Below, piece after piece: positions 9,076 through 17,640 of a stretch of DNA of 64,000 nt (position 1 is the first letter of the stretch; the number at the start of each line of letters is the position of its first letter). Location: the NCBI RefSeq assembly GCF_000488255.1, contig NZ_KI530758.1, positions 80,427 to 144,426 on the forward strand, in the 5' to 3' direction. The notes beneath the pieces were generated by a model. That model made no database searches. It was not told the origin of the DNA and was given only the letters and a program-made list of their open reading frames with translations. Position numbers and translations under genes: made by a program. The DNA is from Acinetobacter indicus CIP 110367. GTDB lineage: Bacteria; Pseudomonadota; Gammaproteobacteria; Pseudomonadales; Moraxellaceae.

Positions 9076-10314
9076 ATGCCACTTGGACTACTTAAATACG
9101 GATTAAGCAGTGAATATCCAGTTGAAGTGGATTTACCTCCACCGAAGGAACTGAAATCTCATTATGACGTGGTCATTATTGGGGGGGGGGGACATGGACT
9201 GGCAACGGCCTATTACCTAGCTAAATATGAAGGCATTACTAATGTGGCTGTGTTGGAGAAAGGATATTTAGGTGGCGGAAATACTGCCCGTAACACAGCA
9301 GTAATCCGTTCAAACTATCTGACTTCAGAAGGGGTTAAATTTTATTCTGAATCGGTCAACATGTTTAAGAATCTCTCGAATGAGTTTGATTTTAACATCA
9401 TGTATTCCGAGCGTGGTCAGCTGACACTGGCACATACAGATTCTACTGTACGCGCTTTTCGTCAGCGTGCTGAAGTGAATAAACACTTTGGTGGACGCAC
9501 TGAATTGATTGATCGCCAGCAGATTAAGGAATTGGTACCCTGTTTAAATCTGGACCCGGCACATTTACCAGTATTGGCTGGTCTTTGGCATATTGATGGT
9601 GCTACAGCTCGACATGATGCAGTGGCTTGGGGATATGCCAAAGGGGCATCTAAACGTGGTGTAGAGATTCACCAATTAACTGAAGTGCAAGATTTTGTGA
9701 CTCAAGGCAATCAGGTCACTGCAGTCAAAACCAATCGCGGTACTGTGAAATGTGGCTGTGTGGTACAGGCGATTGCTGGTGCTTCAAGCTTGCTCATGAA
9801 CAAACTGCATATTCGTTCACCAATTCATACCTTCCCGTTGCAAGCGATGGTTTCTCAGCCATTCAAGCCATTCATTAATCCGTTAGTCAGTTCATCCGCA
9901 CTGCATTGCTATGTACAGCAAACCAGTCGAGGTGAAATTGTTTTTGGTGGTGGTTCGGATCCATACCCACTTTATAACACGCGTTCAACACTTGATTTAA
10001 AAGAAAGTTTGCTCGCACATGCGATTGAAATGTTCCCGTTTATGGCCAATGTCAAATTGATGCGTCAATGGGCGGGTATTACCGACATGACCCCAGATTA
10101 CAGTCCAATTATGGGTAAGTCACCGTATGACAATTATTACCTAGATGCGGGTTGGGGGACCTGGGGCTTTAAGTCAACACCAATTTGCGGCAAGACCATG
10201 GCTGAATTGGTGGCTACTGGTAAGACACCAGAACTGATCAAACCATTTGAACTATCTCGCTTTAGCCGCTTCCAACAAGTCAATGAAATGGGCGCAACCG
10301 CAGCGAGCCACTAA
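9076..10314 (+). CDS. Heterotetrameric sarcosine oxidase / N-methylglutamate dehydrogenase beta-type subunit
   Basis: This 412-residue FAD protein has an N-terminal dinucleotide site (DVVIIGGGGHGLATAYYLA) and the conserved ARHDAVAWGYA stretch around residue 179, where related SoxB proteins attach FMN covalently through histidine. It is homologous both to SoxB and to MgdA of N-methylglutamate dehydrogenase. The company of tmm, dmm, purU and folD is what is seen in methylamine clusters using N-methylglutamate, so the second reading is favoured, although no gmaS or mgsABC genes are in the window. A run of about ten G residues near 9181 encodes the glycine motif. Confidence 0.85.
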   Translation: MPLGLLKYGLSSEYPVEVDLPPPKELKSHYDVVIIGGGGHGLATAYYLAKYEGITNVAVLEKGYLGGGNTARNTAVIRSNYLTSEGVKFYSESVNMFKNLSNEFDFNIMYSERGQLTLAHTDSTVRAFRQRAEVNKHFGGRTELIDRQQIKELVPCLNLDPAHLPVLAGLWHIDGATARHDAVAWGYAKGASKRGVEIHQLTEVQDFVTQGNQVTAVKTNRGTVKCGCVVQAIAGASSLLMNKLHIRSPIHTFPLQAMVSQPFKPFINPLVSSSALHCYVQQTSRGEIVFGGGSDPYPLYNTRSTLDLKESLLAHAIEMFPFMANVKLMRQWAGITDMTPDYSPIMGKSPYDNYYLDAGWGTWGFKSTPICGKTMAELVATGKTPELIKPFELSRFSRFQQVNEMGATAASH

Positions 10315-10325
10315 GGAGATATGCC

Positions 10326-10652
10326 ATGAAAATAATGATTTGTCCTCTGAATGGTCCGCGTAATATCAGTGAATTTACCTATGGCGGAGAAGTGCGTGAG
10401 ATGCCCGATCAGAACACTTGTACGGATCAGGAATGGGCTGACTATGTATTTAATAAAGACAATTTAATTGGCGTGGTACGTGAGTGGTGGATGCATACAC
10501 CAAGTAGCTATTGGTTTATTGCAGAACGGCATACCGCGACAGATGAGATTCTGTGTACCTATGACCCAAAACAAATTTTTAATAAACGTATTGAATTTAC
10601 AAATGAAGCGCAGGTGACAACATCTGCATTACAACAAGGGGTAGGCGCATGA
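10326..10652 (+). CDS. Sarcosine oxidase delta-type subunit
   Basis: This 108-residue SoxD-type subunit begins MKIMICPLNGPRNISEFTYG. In known heterotetrameric sarcosine oxidases the delta subunit binds zinc through cysteine and histidine residues near the N-terminus. It overlaps the next gene by 4 bp and follows the beta-type gene by 11 bp with an AAGGAG site, giving the usual B-D-A-G order. Confidence 0.88.
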   Translation: MKIMICPLNGPRNISEFTYGGEVREMPDQNTCTDQEWADYVFNKDNLIGVVREWWMHTPSSYWFIAERHTATDEILCTYDPKQIFNKRIEFTNEAQVTTSALQQGVGA

Positions 10653-13558
10653 CAAAAATAGGCTTAGACAGACTTCCTGCACCTTATGGGCTACTGATTG
10701 ACCGTGATCATCAAGTGCAGTTTGAATTTGATCAGCAGCGTTTCAGTGGCTTTGCTGGTGACAGCATTGCCAGTGCTTTAATTGCTAGTGGACGCTGGAT
10801 CATGTCGCGTTCATTTAAATACCACCGTCCACGTGCACCATTGACAATGGCAGGACAGGATGCAAATACCTTGATCCAGCTACCACAAGAACCAAACGTA
10901 TTGGCAGATTGTACGGATATTCAAACGATTACGACTTCTTCAGGTCAAAACTATTCAGGTTCTTTATTAAAAGACTCAGATGCATTTTTAGGTAAGTTTT
11001 CTAAATTTATGCCAGTGGGTTTTTACTACCGTTCTTTCTATAAACCCAAAGGTGTGTGGAAACTCTGGGAACCGATGATCCGTAAAAAAGCCGGACTAGG
11101 TGTGCTAGATCTGAATTTCGAGCCGGAATACTATGATAAGGCATACTTATTTACGGATGTTGCTGTGATTGGTGCAGGTCCTGCAGGGTTGAAAGCAGCG
11201 ATTACATCAGCCGATGCCGGTTTGAAAGTATTACTGATTGAACAGGAAAAAGTACTCGGTGGCAGTTTGAACTATGCACGTTTTGACATAGCAGGGCAGC
11301 GAGCAAACCAATTAAGAGACGAATTGATAAATGTAGCTGAGCAGCATGCCAATATCACAGTACTGAAAGAAGCCGTCTGTAATGCCTGGTTCACGGATCA
11401 TTATCTGCCCGTGATCCAAGGTAAACGCATGTATAAAGTCCGTGCCAAACAGTGCATCGTGGCGAGTGGCAGTTTTGATCAGCCGGTGGTTTTCAGAAAT
11501 AATGATTTGCCGGGTGTCATCTTAACCAGTGCTGTACAGCGATTAATCAAGTTATATGCTGTAAAACCGGGTCAGAAAGTTGTCATTCTGACCGGTAATG
11601 ATGATGGTTATTTTGCTGCACTGGATTTGCTAGACGCCGGTATTGCAGTTCAGGCTCTGGTTGATATGCGTGCAGGTGCCGCCGATGCAGCATTACAGCA
11701 GGCTGTATCGGCTAAAATCAAATGTTATTACAGCAGTACAGTGTATGAAGCACAACATGATCGTGCCATGCAGCATCTTACTGGTGTGGAAATTCGGCAG
11801 ATTACTGCTGAAGGGCAGGTCGCGAAAGACTCAATTTATCTGGAATGTGATGTACTGGTGATGTCATCAGGCTATATGCCTGTGTATCAGCTACTGTGTC
11901 AGGCAGGTGCTAAACTAAGCTATGATGACCGCCGTGCCCAGTTTAGTATCACGGGATTGCCAAAAGGTTTACATATCACAGGTTCTGTACACGGTGTACA
12001 TGCAATTGAGAATGTCCTCAAAGATGCAGAACATACTGCACAGAATGTCATACGGTCTATCCAAGAAAAATCACAATTTGCTCAAGAGCTGAGCTTCATT
12101 GAATCGTCTGTCAATTTCCCTTGGCCGATGTTTGCACATCCTAAAGGTAAAGAATTTGTCGACTTTGATGAAGATCTGCAAATCCGCGATATTATTAATG
12201 CAACCAAGAGCGGCTACCGTGATGTACAGCTGGTTAAGCGTTTCTCGACTGTTGGTATGGGACCATCACAAGGCCGTCATTCAGCCTTGCCAACTGCACG
12301 TTTAGTTGCGAAATACACTGATCGTAGTGTGAGTGAAACAGGCGTGACCACAGCCCGTCCTCCATTTACTGCCGAAAAACTGGCACATATTGCGGGTCGT
12401 GGTTTTGATCCATATCGTCAAACTCCAATGCATCAACGTCATTTAGAACTCGGTGCGAAAATGATGCCTGCAGGTAACTGGCAACGTCCGGCATTCTATG
12501 GTCCTGCAGAGCAGCGTTTGAAAAATATTGAACGTGAAGCACTGAACGTGCGTCAAAATGTAGGCATCATTGATGTCTCCACCCTGGGTGGTTTAGAAAT
12601 ACGCGGTGCTGACAGTGCTGAGTTCTTGAATCGTCTGTATACCTTTGCTTTTGCAAAATTACCAGTAGGCAAAACCCGTTATGCTGTGATGGCTGCAGAA
12701 GATGGTGTAGTGATTGATGATGGGGTCGCTGGTCGCATCAGTGAGCAGCATTTCTATGTCACAGCGACGACCAGCGGTGTCGACCGTATTTACCAGCAGA
12801 TGCTGAAATGGAATGCACAGTGGCGTCTGAATGTTGATATTACTAATGTGACCACGGCATTTGCTGCGGTGAATGTCGCAGGACCCAAGTCTCGTGCATT
12901 GATGCAGAAAGTATGTGCCGATGTGGACTTTAGTAATGAAGCCTTCCCGTATCTGGGCTTAAGACTGGGCACAATTCAAGGCATCCCTGTCCGTCTGCTT
13001 CGTGTCGGGTTTGTAGGTGAATTGGGCTATGAAATTCATTATCCAGCGCGTTATGGTGAATTTGTTTGGGATCTGTTGATGGAGGCAGGCAAAGAATGGA
13101 ATATGCAGCCATTTGGTGTAGAAACTCAACGTCTACTGCGTCTTGAAAAAGGCCATATCATCATTAGCCAGGATACCGATGGCATGACTCATCCGAAGGA
13201 ATGCGATCTCAGCTGGGCAGTAGCAAAATCAAAACCCTGGTTTGTCGGTAAACGTTCGATCGAAATTCTGGCCTCGCAGCCTTTAAAACGCAAACTGGTT
13301 TCTTTTGTACTCGATAAGAATAAGACTCAACCGTTGGAAGGACATATCGTACTAGAAGGTGAAAATATTTCGGGCAATATCACGTCTTGTGAGTACTCAC
13401 CAAGCTTAGACAAAATTATTGGCATGGCTTATGTGGGAATCAATCAAAGTACAGAAGGTCAGACTTTTCCGATCCGTGTCGAAAAAGGTGAAATAGTGCA
13501 GGCAACAGTCGTCAAAGCACCATTTTATGATCCAGAAAACAAACGTCAGGAGGTTTAA
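10649..13558 (+). CDS. Sarcosine oxidase / N-methylglutamate dehydrogenase alpha-type subunit
   Basis: This 969-residue protein has three recognisable parts: an N-terminal 2Fe-2S-like domain (FAGDSIASALIASG, SFKYHRPRAP), a central FAD/NAD domain (AVIGAGPAGLKAAITSADAG near residue 172) and a C-terminal GcvT-like folate domain from about residue 600 (GELGYEIHYPA). The complex oxidises the N-methyl group and hands it to tetrahydrofolate. The stretch FMPVGFYYRSFYKPKGVWK is shared by SoxA and MgdC proteins. Substrate choice between sarcosine and N-methylglutamate cannot be fixed from sequence. Confidence 0.87.
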   Translation: MTKIGLDRLPAPYGLLIDRDHQVQFEFDQQRFSGFAGDSIASALIASGRWIMSRSFKYHRPRAPLTMAGQDANTLIQLPQEPNVLADCTDIQTITTSSGQNYSGSLLKDSDAFLGKFSKFMPVGFYYRSFYKPKGVWKLWEPMIRKKAGLGVLDLNFEPEYYDKAYLFTDVAVIGAGPAGLKAAITSADAGLKVLLIEQEKVLGGSLNYARFDIAGQRANQLRDELINVAEQHANITVLKEAVCNAWFTDHYLPVIQGKRMYKVRAKQCIVASGSFDQPVVFRNNDLPGVILTSAVQRLIKLYAVKPGQKVVILTGNDDGYFAALDLLDAGIAVQALVDMRAGAADAALQQAVSAKIKCYYSSTVYEAQHDRAMQHLTGVEIRQITAEGQVAKDSIYLECDVLVMSSGYMPVYQLLCQAGAKLSYDDRRAQFSITGLPKGLHITGSVHGVHAIENVLKDAEHTAQNVIRSIQEKSQFAQELSFIESSVNFPWPMFAHPKGKEFVDFDEDLQIRDIINATKSGYRDVQLVKRFSTVGMGPSQGRHSALPTARLVAKYTDRSVSETGVTTARPPFTAEKLAHIAGRGFDPYRQTPMHQRHLELGAKMMPAGNWQRPAFYGPAEQRLKNIEREALNVRQNVGIIDVSTLGGLEIRGADSAEFLNRLYTFAFAKLPVGKTRYAVMAAEDGVVIDDGVAGRISEQHFYVTATTSGVDRIYQQMLKWNAQWRLNVDITNVTTAFAAVNVAGPKSRALMQKVCADVDFSNEAFPYLGLRLGTIQGIPVRLLRVGFVGELGYEIHYPARYGEFVWDLLMEAGKEWNMQPFGVETQRLLRLEKGHIIISQDTDGMTHPKECDLSWAVAKSKPWFVGKRSIEILASQPLKRKLVSFVLDKNKTQPLEGHIVLEGENISGNITSCEYSPSLDKIIGMAYVGINQSTEGQTFPIRVEKGEIVQATVVKAPFYDPENKRQEV

Positions 13559-13561
13559 ACG

Positions 13562-14221
13562 ATGCACAATCTATATCAGGCAGAGCGCAGTTTAATCCAG
13601 CGCACGTTTGAAAAATATGATGCTTATGGTTCAGGCAAATATTTTCTAACTACATCTAATCAGCAGGAGCAGCTTAAGCGCTGCGGCCTGATTGATTTAA
13701 CCCATTTATCTCGTGTGGGATTCCGCGGTGTAGATGCAGCGACCTATTTGCAGGAAAAGGGATATCGTACGCCAGAAATACCCAATACTGTACTTGCTCA
13801 GGACGATGGCAGCTTTGTGGGGCGTCTTTCTGCAACTGAATATCTGATTTTAGGGTCATTCAATCATTTTGGTGACAAGGTTACAGCACTTGAAGCTGAG
13901 TGGCAGATGGATGAATATCTTAATTATTTACTGCCACGCCAGGATAGTCATGCTTGGATGATGCTTACCGGAGATAATGTCTCTGCCATTATGGCGAAGC
14001 TTTGTGCAGTAGACTTAAGCGCAGAAGAATTCAAGCCAGGTCAGATTGTGCAAACTTCAGTCGCAAGAATTAATGCCATTGTGCTGAATGTCAGCGATGA
14101 GATTTGTCCGAAATTTAGCATTCTATGTGATCGTTCTGCGTCCTTGTATTTATGGGACGTGCTGATTGATGCGATGGCTGAATTTAATGGCAAAGTAATC
14201 GGTGTGAATACACTACTTTAA
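13562..14221 (+). CDS. Sarcosine oxidase gamma-type subunit
   Basis: This 219-residue SoxG-like protein is a short member of the GcvT/YgfZ fold. It starts 3 bp after the alpha-type gene with an AGGAGG site and ends the operon before a hairpin terminator. Family members are poorly conserved, and the call rests on size, fold-type motifs (LIDLTHLSRVGFRG) and gene order. Confidence 0.8.
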   Translation: MHNLYQAERSLIQRTFEKYDAYGSGKYFLTTSNQQEQLKRCGLIDLTHLSRVGFRGVDAATYLQEKGYRTPEIPNTVLAQDDGSFVGRLSATEYLILGSFNHFGDKVTALEAEWQMDEYLNYLLPRQDSHAWMMLTGDNVSAIMAKLCAVDLSAEEFKPGQIVQTSVARINAIVLNVSDEICPKFSILCDRSASLYLWDVLIDAMAEFNGKVIGVNTLL

Positions 14222-14248
14222 AGTTTCCTCAACCATAAGCCCCTGTGT

Positions 14249-14285
14249 ATGGCTGCTGATGTCAATCGGCAGCCATATCATTTTT
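14249..14285 (+). terminator. Terminator of the purU-folD-sox-like operon
   Basis: ATGGCTGC and GCAGCCAT form an 8-bp stem (14249-14256, 14269-14276), followed shortly by five T residues. Confidence 0.7.
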
Positions 14286-14521
14286 AACTTCCTTAAAAAT
14301 TAAGTAGCCCATTTTTTGAGAACAGCATCCTATGTATTAAGATGCTGAAATTTGGTTTGTATATATTGATCTAAAACAGACTAAGTTATTGAATTTTATG
14401 TTCATAGACACCAATTATATTGAAATGATGTCTATGAATCACACATCTAACTTAGACCAGTGTTGATCAGTCAACATTGTACGTGGCATAGCGAGGAGTA
14501 GATTTGGTTTGGCGATTAAAT

Positions 14522-14634
14522 GGCTTTGTTGCATAAATATGTAAGCATCTGATTTAAATAAATTTAATTTTGGATCAAAAAATAATCAAAACTTTTAAAA
14601 TCATATAGTTATGAAATCTTTGTGCAACAAAGCC
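14522..14634. mobile_element. 113-bp MITE related to an IS903-group element
   Basis: Both ends read GGCTTTGTTGCA inward. The right end matches the first 21 bases of the IS5/IS903-group element at 46048-47086 (GGCTTTGTTGCACAAAGATTT). It has no coding capacity, which is the form of a non-autonomous element that could be moved by that transposase. No 9-bp target duplication is visible. Confidence 0.7.
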
Positions 14635-14723
14635 AATACAGCGTAGAAAACTGGGTTGTGTTTTTGGTTTGATTTTATAAGCTAATTTTAAATAGCCTAA
14701 GCAAATATATTTCAGAAAAATAG

Positions 14724-14773
14724 CCCAAGCCTTTGCTTTTTAAAACTGCTGTTTTACAAAGCAAAGGCTTGGG
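14724..14773. repeat. 16-bp perfect inverted repeat
   Basis: CCCAAGCCTTTGCTTT at 14724-14739 pairs with its reverse complement at 14758-14773. There is no T run, so it is not a typical terminator. It may be a regulatory hairpin or an element end. The rest of 14286-15035 shows no gene. Confidence 0.75.
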
Positions 14774-15035
14774 AGTCCACCAATATGATTATTTTTAGAT
14801 TTTAATGAGATACCAAAAAATGGAGAAGATAAATTAATTAGCTTAGGTAAACCTTCTATAAGTATGCAGCATAGATTTTGAGCTAAACACGCATCCTTGT
14901 ATGTAGGTAAAATACAGGGATTTTTCGGCTAAAATTTTGAAAAAATTAAGCCAGCATTCAATTTTAAAATATCACTAAAAAATGAATAAAAAATTCTAAT
15001 TTGGTTTGACCAAAGAAAAAGATACCCATATGATA

Positions 15036-15117
15036 ATTACGTTACAGCAAAATCTGTAATCGGGCGTGGAAACCCGCATCTCAACGTACTAAAGAGTCAC
15101 TTTTAGTGGCTCTTTTG
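15036..15117 (+). ncRNA. Candidate structured small RNA (C4-like phage leader)
   Basis: Three stems follow one another: TTACAG/CTGTAA (15042-15059), CGGG/CCCG around GTGGAAA (15061-15076), and a terminator hairpin AAAGAGTCAC / GTGGCTCTTT with a T run (15091-15116). The compact series upstream of a small ash-like ORF recalls the C4 antisense RNA region of P1/P4-type phages. The family assignment is from memory and weak; the structure is directly visible. Confidence 0.35.
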
Positions 15118-15137
15118 TGTCTGCATGGCAATGCTTT

Positions 15138-15269
15138 ATGGCAGGCCAAGTAGGGCAGTCTATGACTGGCCGTTTCGTTGAGCGGTATTTCCACCCCTAT
15201 TTGGTTTGCCACCATCTCGTGGAAAAGATGTTGGCAAATTTCACATTGATCAACGAGATTACAATATGA
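15138..15269 (+). CDS. Ash-like short phage ORF (43 aa)
   Basis: The frame is open from 15093 and has an ATG at 15138. The peptide MAGQVGQSMTGRF and its downstream part resemble the short Ash / Icd-like ORFs found beside C4-type RNAs in phages and islands. It overlaps the following 22-codon ORF by 4 bp. It may be a leader rather than a functional protein. Confidence 0.35.
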   Translation: MAGQVGQSMTGRFVERYFHPYLVCHHLVEKMLANFTLINEITI

Positions 15270-15334
15270 AAAATATCATCTTAAAAGTACCCATTTCTCT
15301 TAAGCTTCTTTTGTTAGCGCTGACTGGATATTGA
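15266..15334 (+). CDS. Possible 22-aa hydrophobic peptide
   Basis: The ORF starts inside the stop of the ash-like frame (ATGA overlap) and encodes MKNIILKVPISLKLLLLALT plus two residues, a basic start and a hydrophobic tail. The coupling hints at real translation, but no ribosome site is evident. Confidence 0.25.
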   Translation: MKNIILKVPISLKLLLLALTGY

Positions 15335-15434
15335 CGGTCATTTAGTTCACAGCTTTAACCAAATCGAACTATATACATTTTCAAATTTCGTACTTGAGCG
15401 AAAGTAGGAAAGTGTTGCCTGGAGAAAATAAGAA

Positions 15435-17090
15435 ATGGGTTCTACACGACTATTGACCAATATTATTCAGCGTAAAGTCATGTTGCCAGAAGAAATGTCA
15501 CCTTCAATGCAGCGTGACAATTTTGAAGTGGCACTGACTGATTTTGAAAAGCATCCAATCATCAAATGTTTATTTAAGGCGGATAACCAGCGTTCTACGG
15601 AATGTTGGAGCGTGCAAGAAATTGCAAACTTTATTGAGGATTGCACAGAAGATCAAAACATCAATTTATGCATTTTGTATTGGAAAGATATACACGGCAA
15701 TATTTACATTATTGATGGGGCACATCGTCTTTCCTGTATTTATGCATGGATCAATAGATATTTTGCGGATGAGCAAGTCCCTCAAGCACCTAATTTCAAT
15801 GATCAACAAAAACAAGATATTCGTTACCTCCGCAATTATTTAGGAGATCTTGCTGATTTTCAAAAAATTTGTACTGATGCCGAATTCGCAGAAAAAAAAT
15901 CGAAATTAGGCGATATTAAAATCAGTTTCCGGCAGGTACTGGGGACCCCGGAAGATGCGCGACGGGTATTTCAATCGATTAACTCAGATACTAAACGTCT
16001 AGATAAATATGAGGAATATCATCTCAGAAGTCGCGGTAGTGACGCGTATTATGCGATCTATGCCTGTTGTTATATCAATGACAATAAATCTAACTTGGAA
16101 GAGCTCCAATATACACGTTTAAATGAGCTGATTGAGTTAGGGGAGAGGATCCATCAGCTCCTTTTTTCGACCATTTTATTAGACAATGAAATGAGTCATG
16201 GCAAAAAAATTGGCTTGGTCAATGAGTTGATGAATATCATTGCTGGTGATCAGATTCATAATATTATGAGTCTGAATCAGGGGGAACGCGTTGAAAACCT
16301 GATGTCGCATCTGTTGACCATTCTTTGCAGAATAGCGACGCCTGTAAAAAATACTGGGGTTCCGAGTTTGGGCTTTCATCCATACTTATATTTTTATAAG
16401 GACCAGCGTTTTCAGATTACTTCTTTTCTTGCATGGTTTTCAATTGTGTATGAAATTCATGAAAGCCTCATGCAGATTCATCATCGAACGATTAGTTTCA
16501 AGGACTTCACCCGGGTACGCCGTAGTATTGAGTTCTTGATTGCTAATTTCCCCGTGGCGACTACTGAAACGGTCGGCAAGTTCGGCAGTGGTATCAAGGG
16601 CTATGATCGGCTACAAATTGTCTATAAAGCCTTTATTTGCTTAAGCTTGGAAATGGAAGTTGATTTTGATGATGAGGAATGCCTGAATACCTTTATTCTG
16701 TCCATGTCTAAGGCCTTCAAGTACATAAACTTTAATGAGTTTTATGTCGAAAGATTTTTGGGTGGTTATGATGATGCAGTCGTCAAGCATGTGGTGGGAT
16801 ATGTGGAGTCGATTAGTCCAATTTCTCGGTCAAAGCCCAAGGCCTTTTCGGCATTAACCAAGAGTCTGCTTAAGCACAATTTTCTGGTGGGTAATCATAA
16901 CTTTTGCCTCATTTGTGATGGATTGATCTATCTTGATTCTACTGAATCGGATCATCGGATTGCCAAAGCCGTAGGTGGGCAAGGTGTTCTAGAGAATGGT
17001 CTGCTGGTTCATCCCATCTGTAATAGAATGAAATCAGATCTGAGTCTGGAAGAGATTAGAGCGGATTTGTTTGGTGAATTACTGTATTAA
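15435..17090 (+). CDS. HNH endonuclease-like protein with DGAHR (DUF262/ParB-like) N-terminus
   Basis: In this 551-residue protein the N-terminal third contains IIDGAHRLSCIYAW near residue 94, the DGxHR type motif of DUF262/ParB-like NTP-handling domains. The C-terminus (about 491-540) reads CLICDG then DHRIAKAVGG, then HPICNRMKSD, which is an HNH/HNH_5-type zinc nuclease. Together the layout resembles GmrSD-type restriction enzymes and other DUF262-HNH defence proteins, but I do not recognise a named family. GGAGA at about 15421 supports the start. It lies just upstream of an AAA ATPase and a BREX operon, that is, in a defence neighbourhood. A decayed duplicate of its end lies at 18918-19022. 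Confidence 0.65.
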   Translation: MGSTRLLTNIIQRKVMLPEEMSPSMQRDNFEVALTDFEKHPIIKCLFKADNQRSTECWSVQEIANFIEDCTEDQNINLCILYWKDIHGNIYIIDGAHRLSCIYAWINRYFADEQVPQAPNFNDQQKQDIRYLRNYLGDLADFQKICTDAEFAEKKSKLGDIKISFRQVLGTPEDARRVFQSINSDTKRLDKYEEYHLRSRGSDAYYAIYACCYINDNKSNLEELQYTRLNELIELGERIHQLLFSTILLDNEMSHGKKIGLVNELMNIIAGDQIHNIMSLNQGERVENLMSHLLTILCRIATPVKNTGVPSLGFHPYLYFYKDQRFQITSFLAWFSIVYEIHESLMQIHHRTISFKDFTRVRRSIEFLIANFPVATTETVGKFGSGIKGYDRLQIVYKAFICLSLEMEVDFDDEECLNTFILSMSKAFKYINFNEFYVERFLGGYDDAVVKHVVGYVESISPISRSKPKAFSALTKSLLKHNFLVGNHNFCLICDGLIYLDSTESDHRIAKAVGGQGVLENGLLVHPICNRMKSDLSLEEIRADLFGELLY

Positions 17091-17249
17091 TCAACAGAGC
17101 GATGAGCTCATTTTTGCAGATGTATCAATCATTAATCACATGATTTAACTTTTGATACATTCAGCCAATGTGGTTATTTTTAATTCAGTCAAGAATCACA
17201 ACCAGAAACTAGCTGTAGTTTCTGAATGACCGTCAAGGTCCTTAGTTTC

Positions 17250-17280
17250 GCCCATAGATTCCCTCTGTGGGCTTTTTTTT
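17250..17280 (+). terminator. Terminator after the HNH gene
   Basis: GCCCATAG pairs with CTGTGGGC (one G-T pair) and is followed by eight or nine T residues. A very similar terminator with matching flanks occurs at 19092-19120. Confidence 0.8.
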
Positions 17281-17302
17281 GATCAAAAATTGTATAGATG
17301 CT

Positions 17303-17392
17303 CTAAAATAAACCTTTTAGCATTTCATAAGCAATTAGGATTAAGGCTGAGACCATCAGCACAACAAAAATGAGTTCCACTCTAGTTAACAT
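17303..17392 (-). CDS. Small single-pass membrane protein, 29 aa
   Basis: The peptide starts MLTRVELIFVVLMVSALILI and has one membrane helix. An AAGGAA site lies 6 bases before the ATG. No family recognised. Small membrane peptides of this kind can be type I toxins or transporter subunits, but nothing here decides it. Confidence 0.45.
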   Translation of the reverse strand: MLTRVELIFVVLMVSALILIAYEMLKGLF

Positions 17393-17640
17393 ATTAATTC
17401 CTTTTACTTTTCACTTAATTTATATAGCAGTTAAGTCGCAGCATCAATGACATAACATGACATGGAAAATAATTAAAAAGACAGAATTTGGATTTTTATC
17501 AGATCTACTGTTTGCATGCTTCAACAGTAGCTTTGAATGTTTCACTTAAACTTTAAACTTTTTTTAAAATTGAATATTTTTACATCTAGGTTCTAAACTT
17601 TGATAGAATTAATTAAAACTTTAGATTTGAAGTGTAAACA

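Noticed and set aside
9181..9191. Run of about ten G residues as a possible frameshift in the beta-type subunit
   Set aside because: The frame is continuous and encodes the expected glycine-rich FAD motif on both sides of the run.
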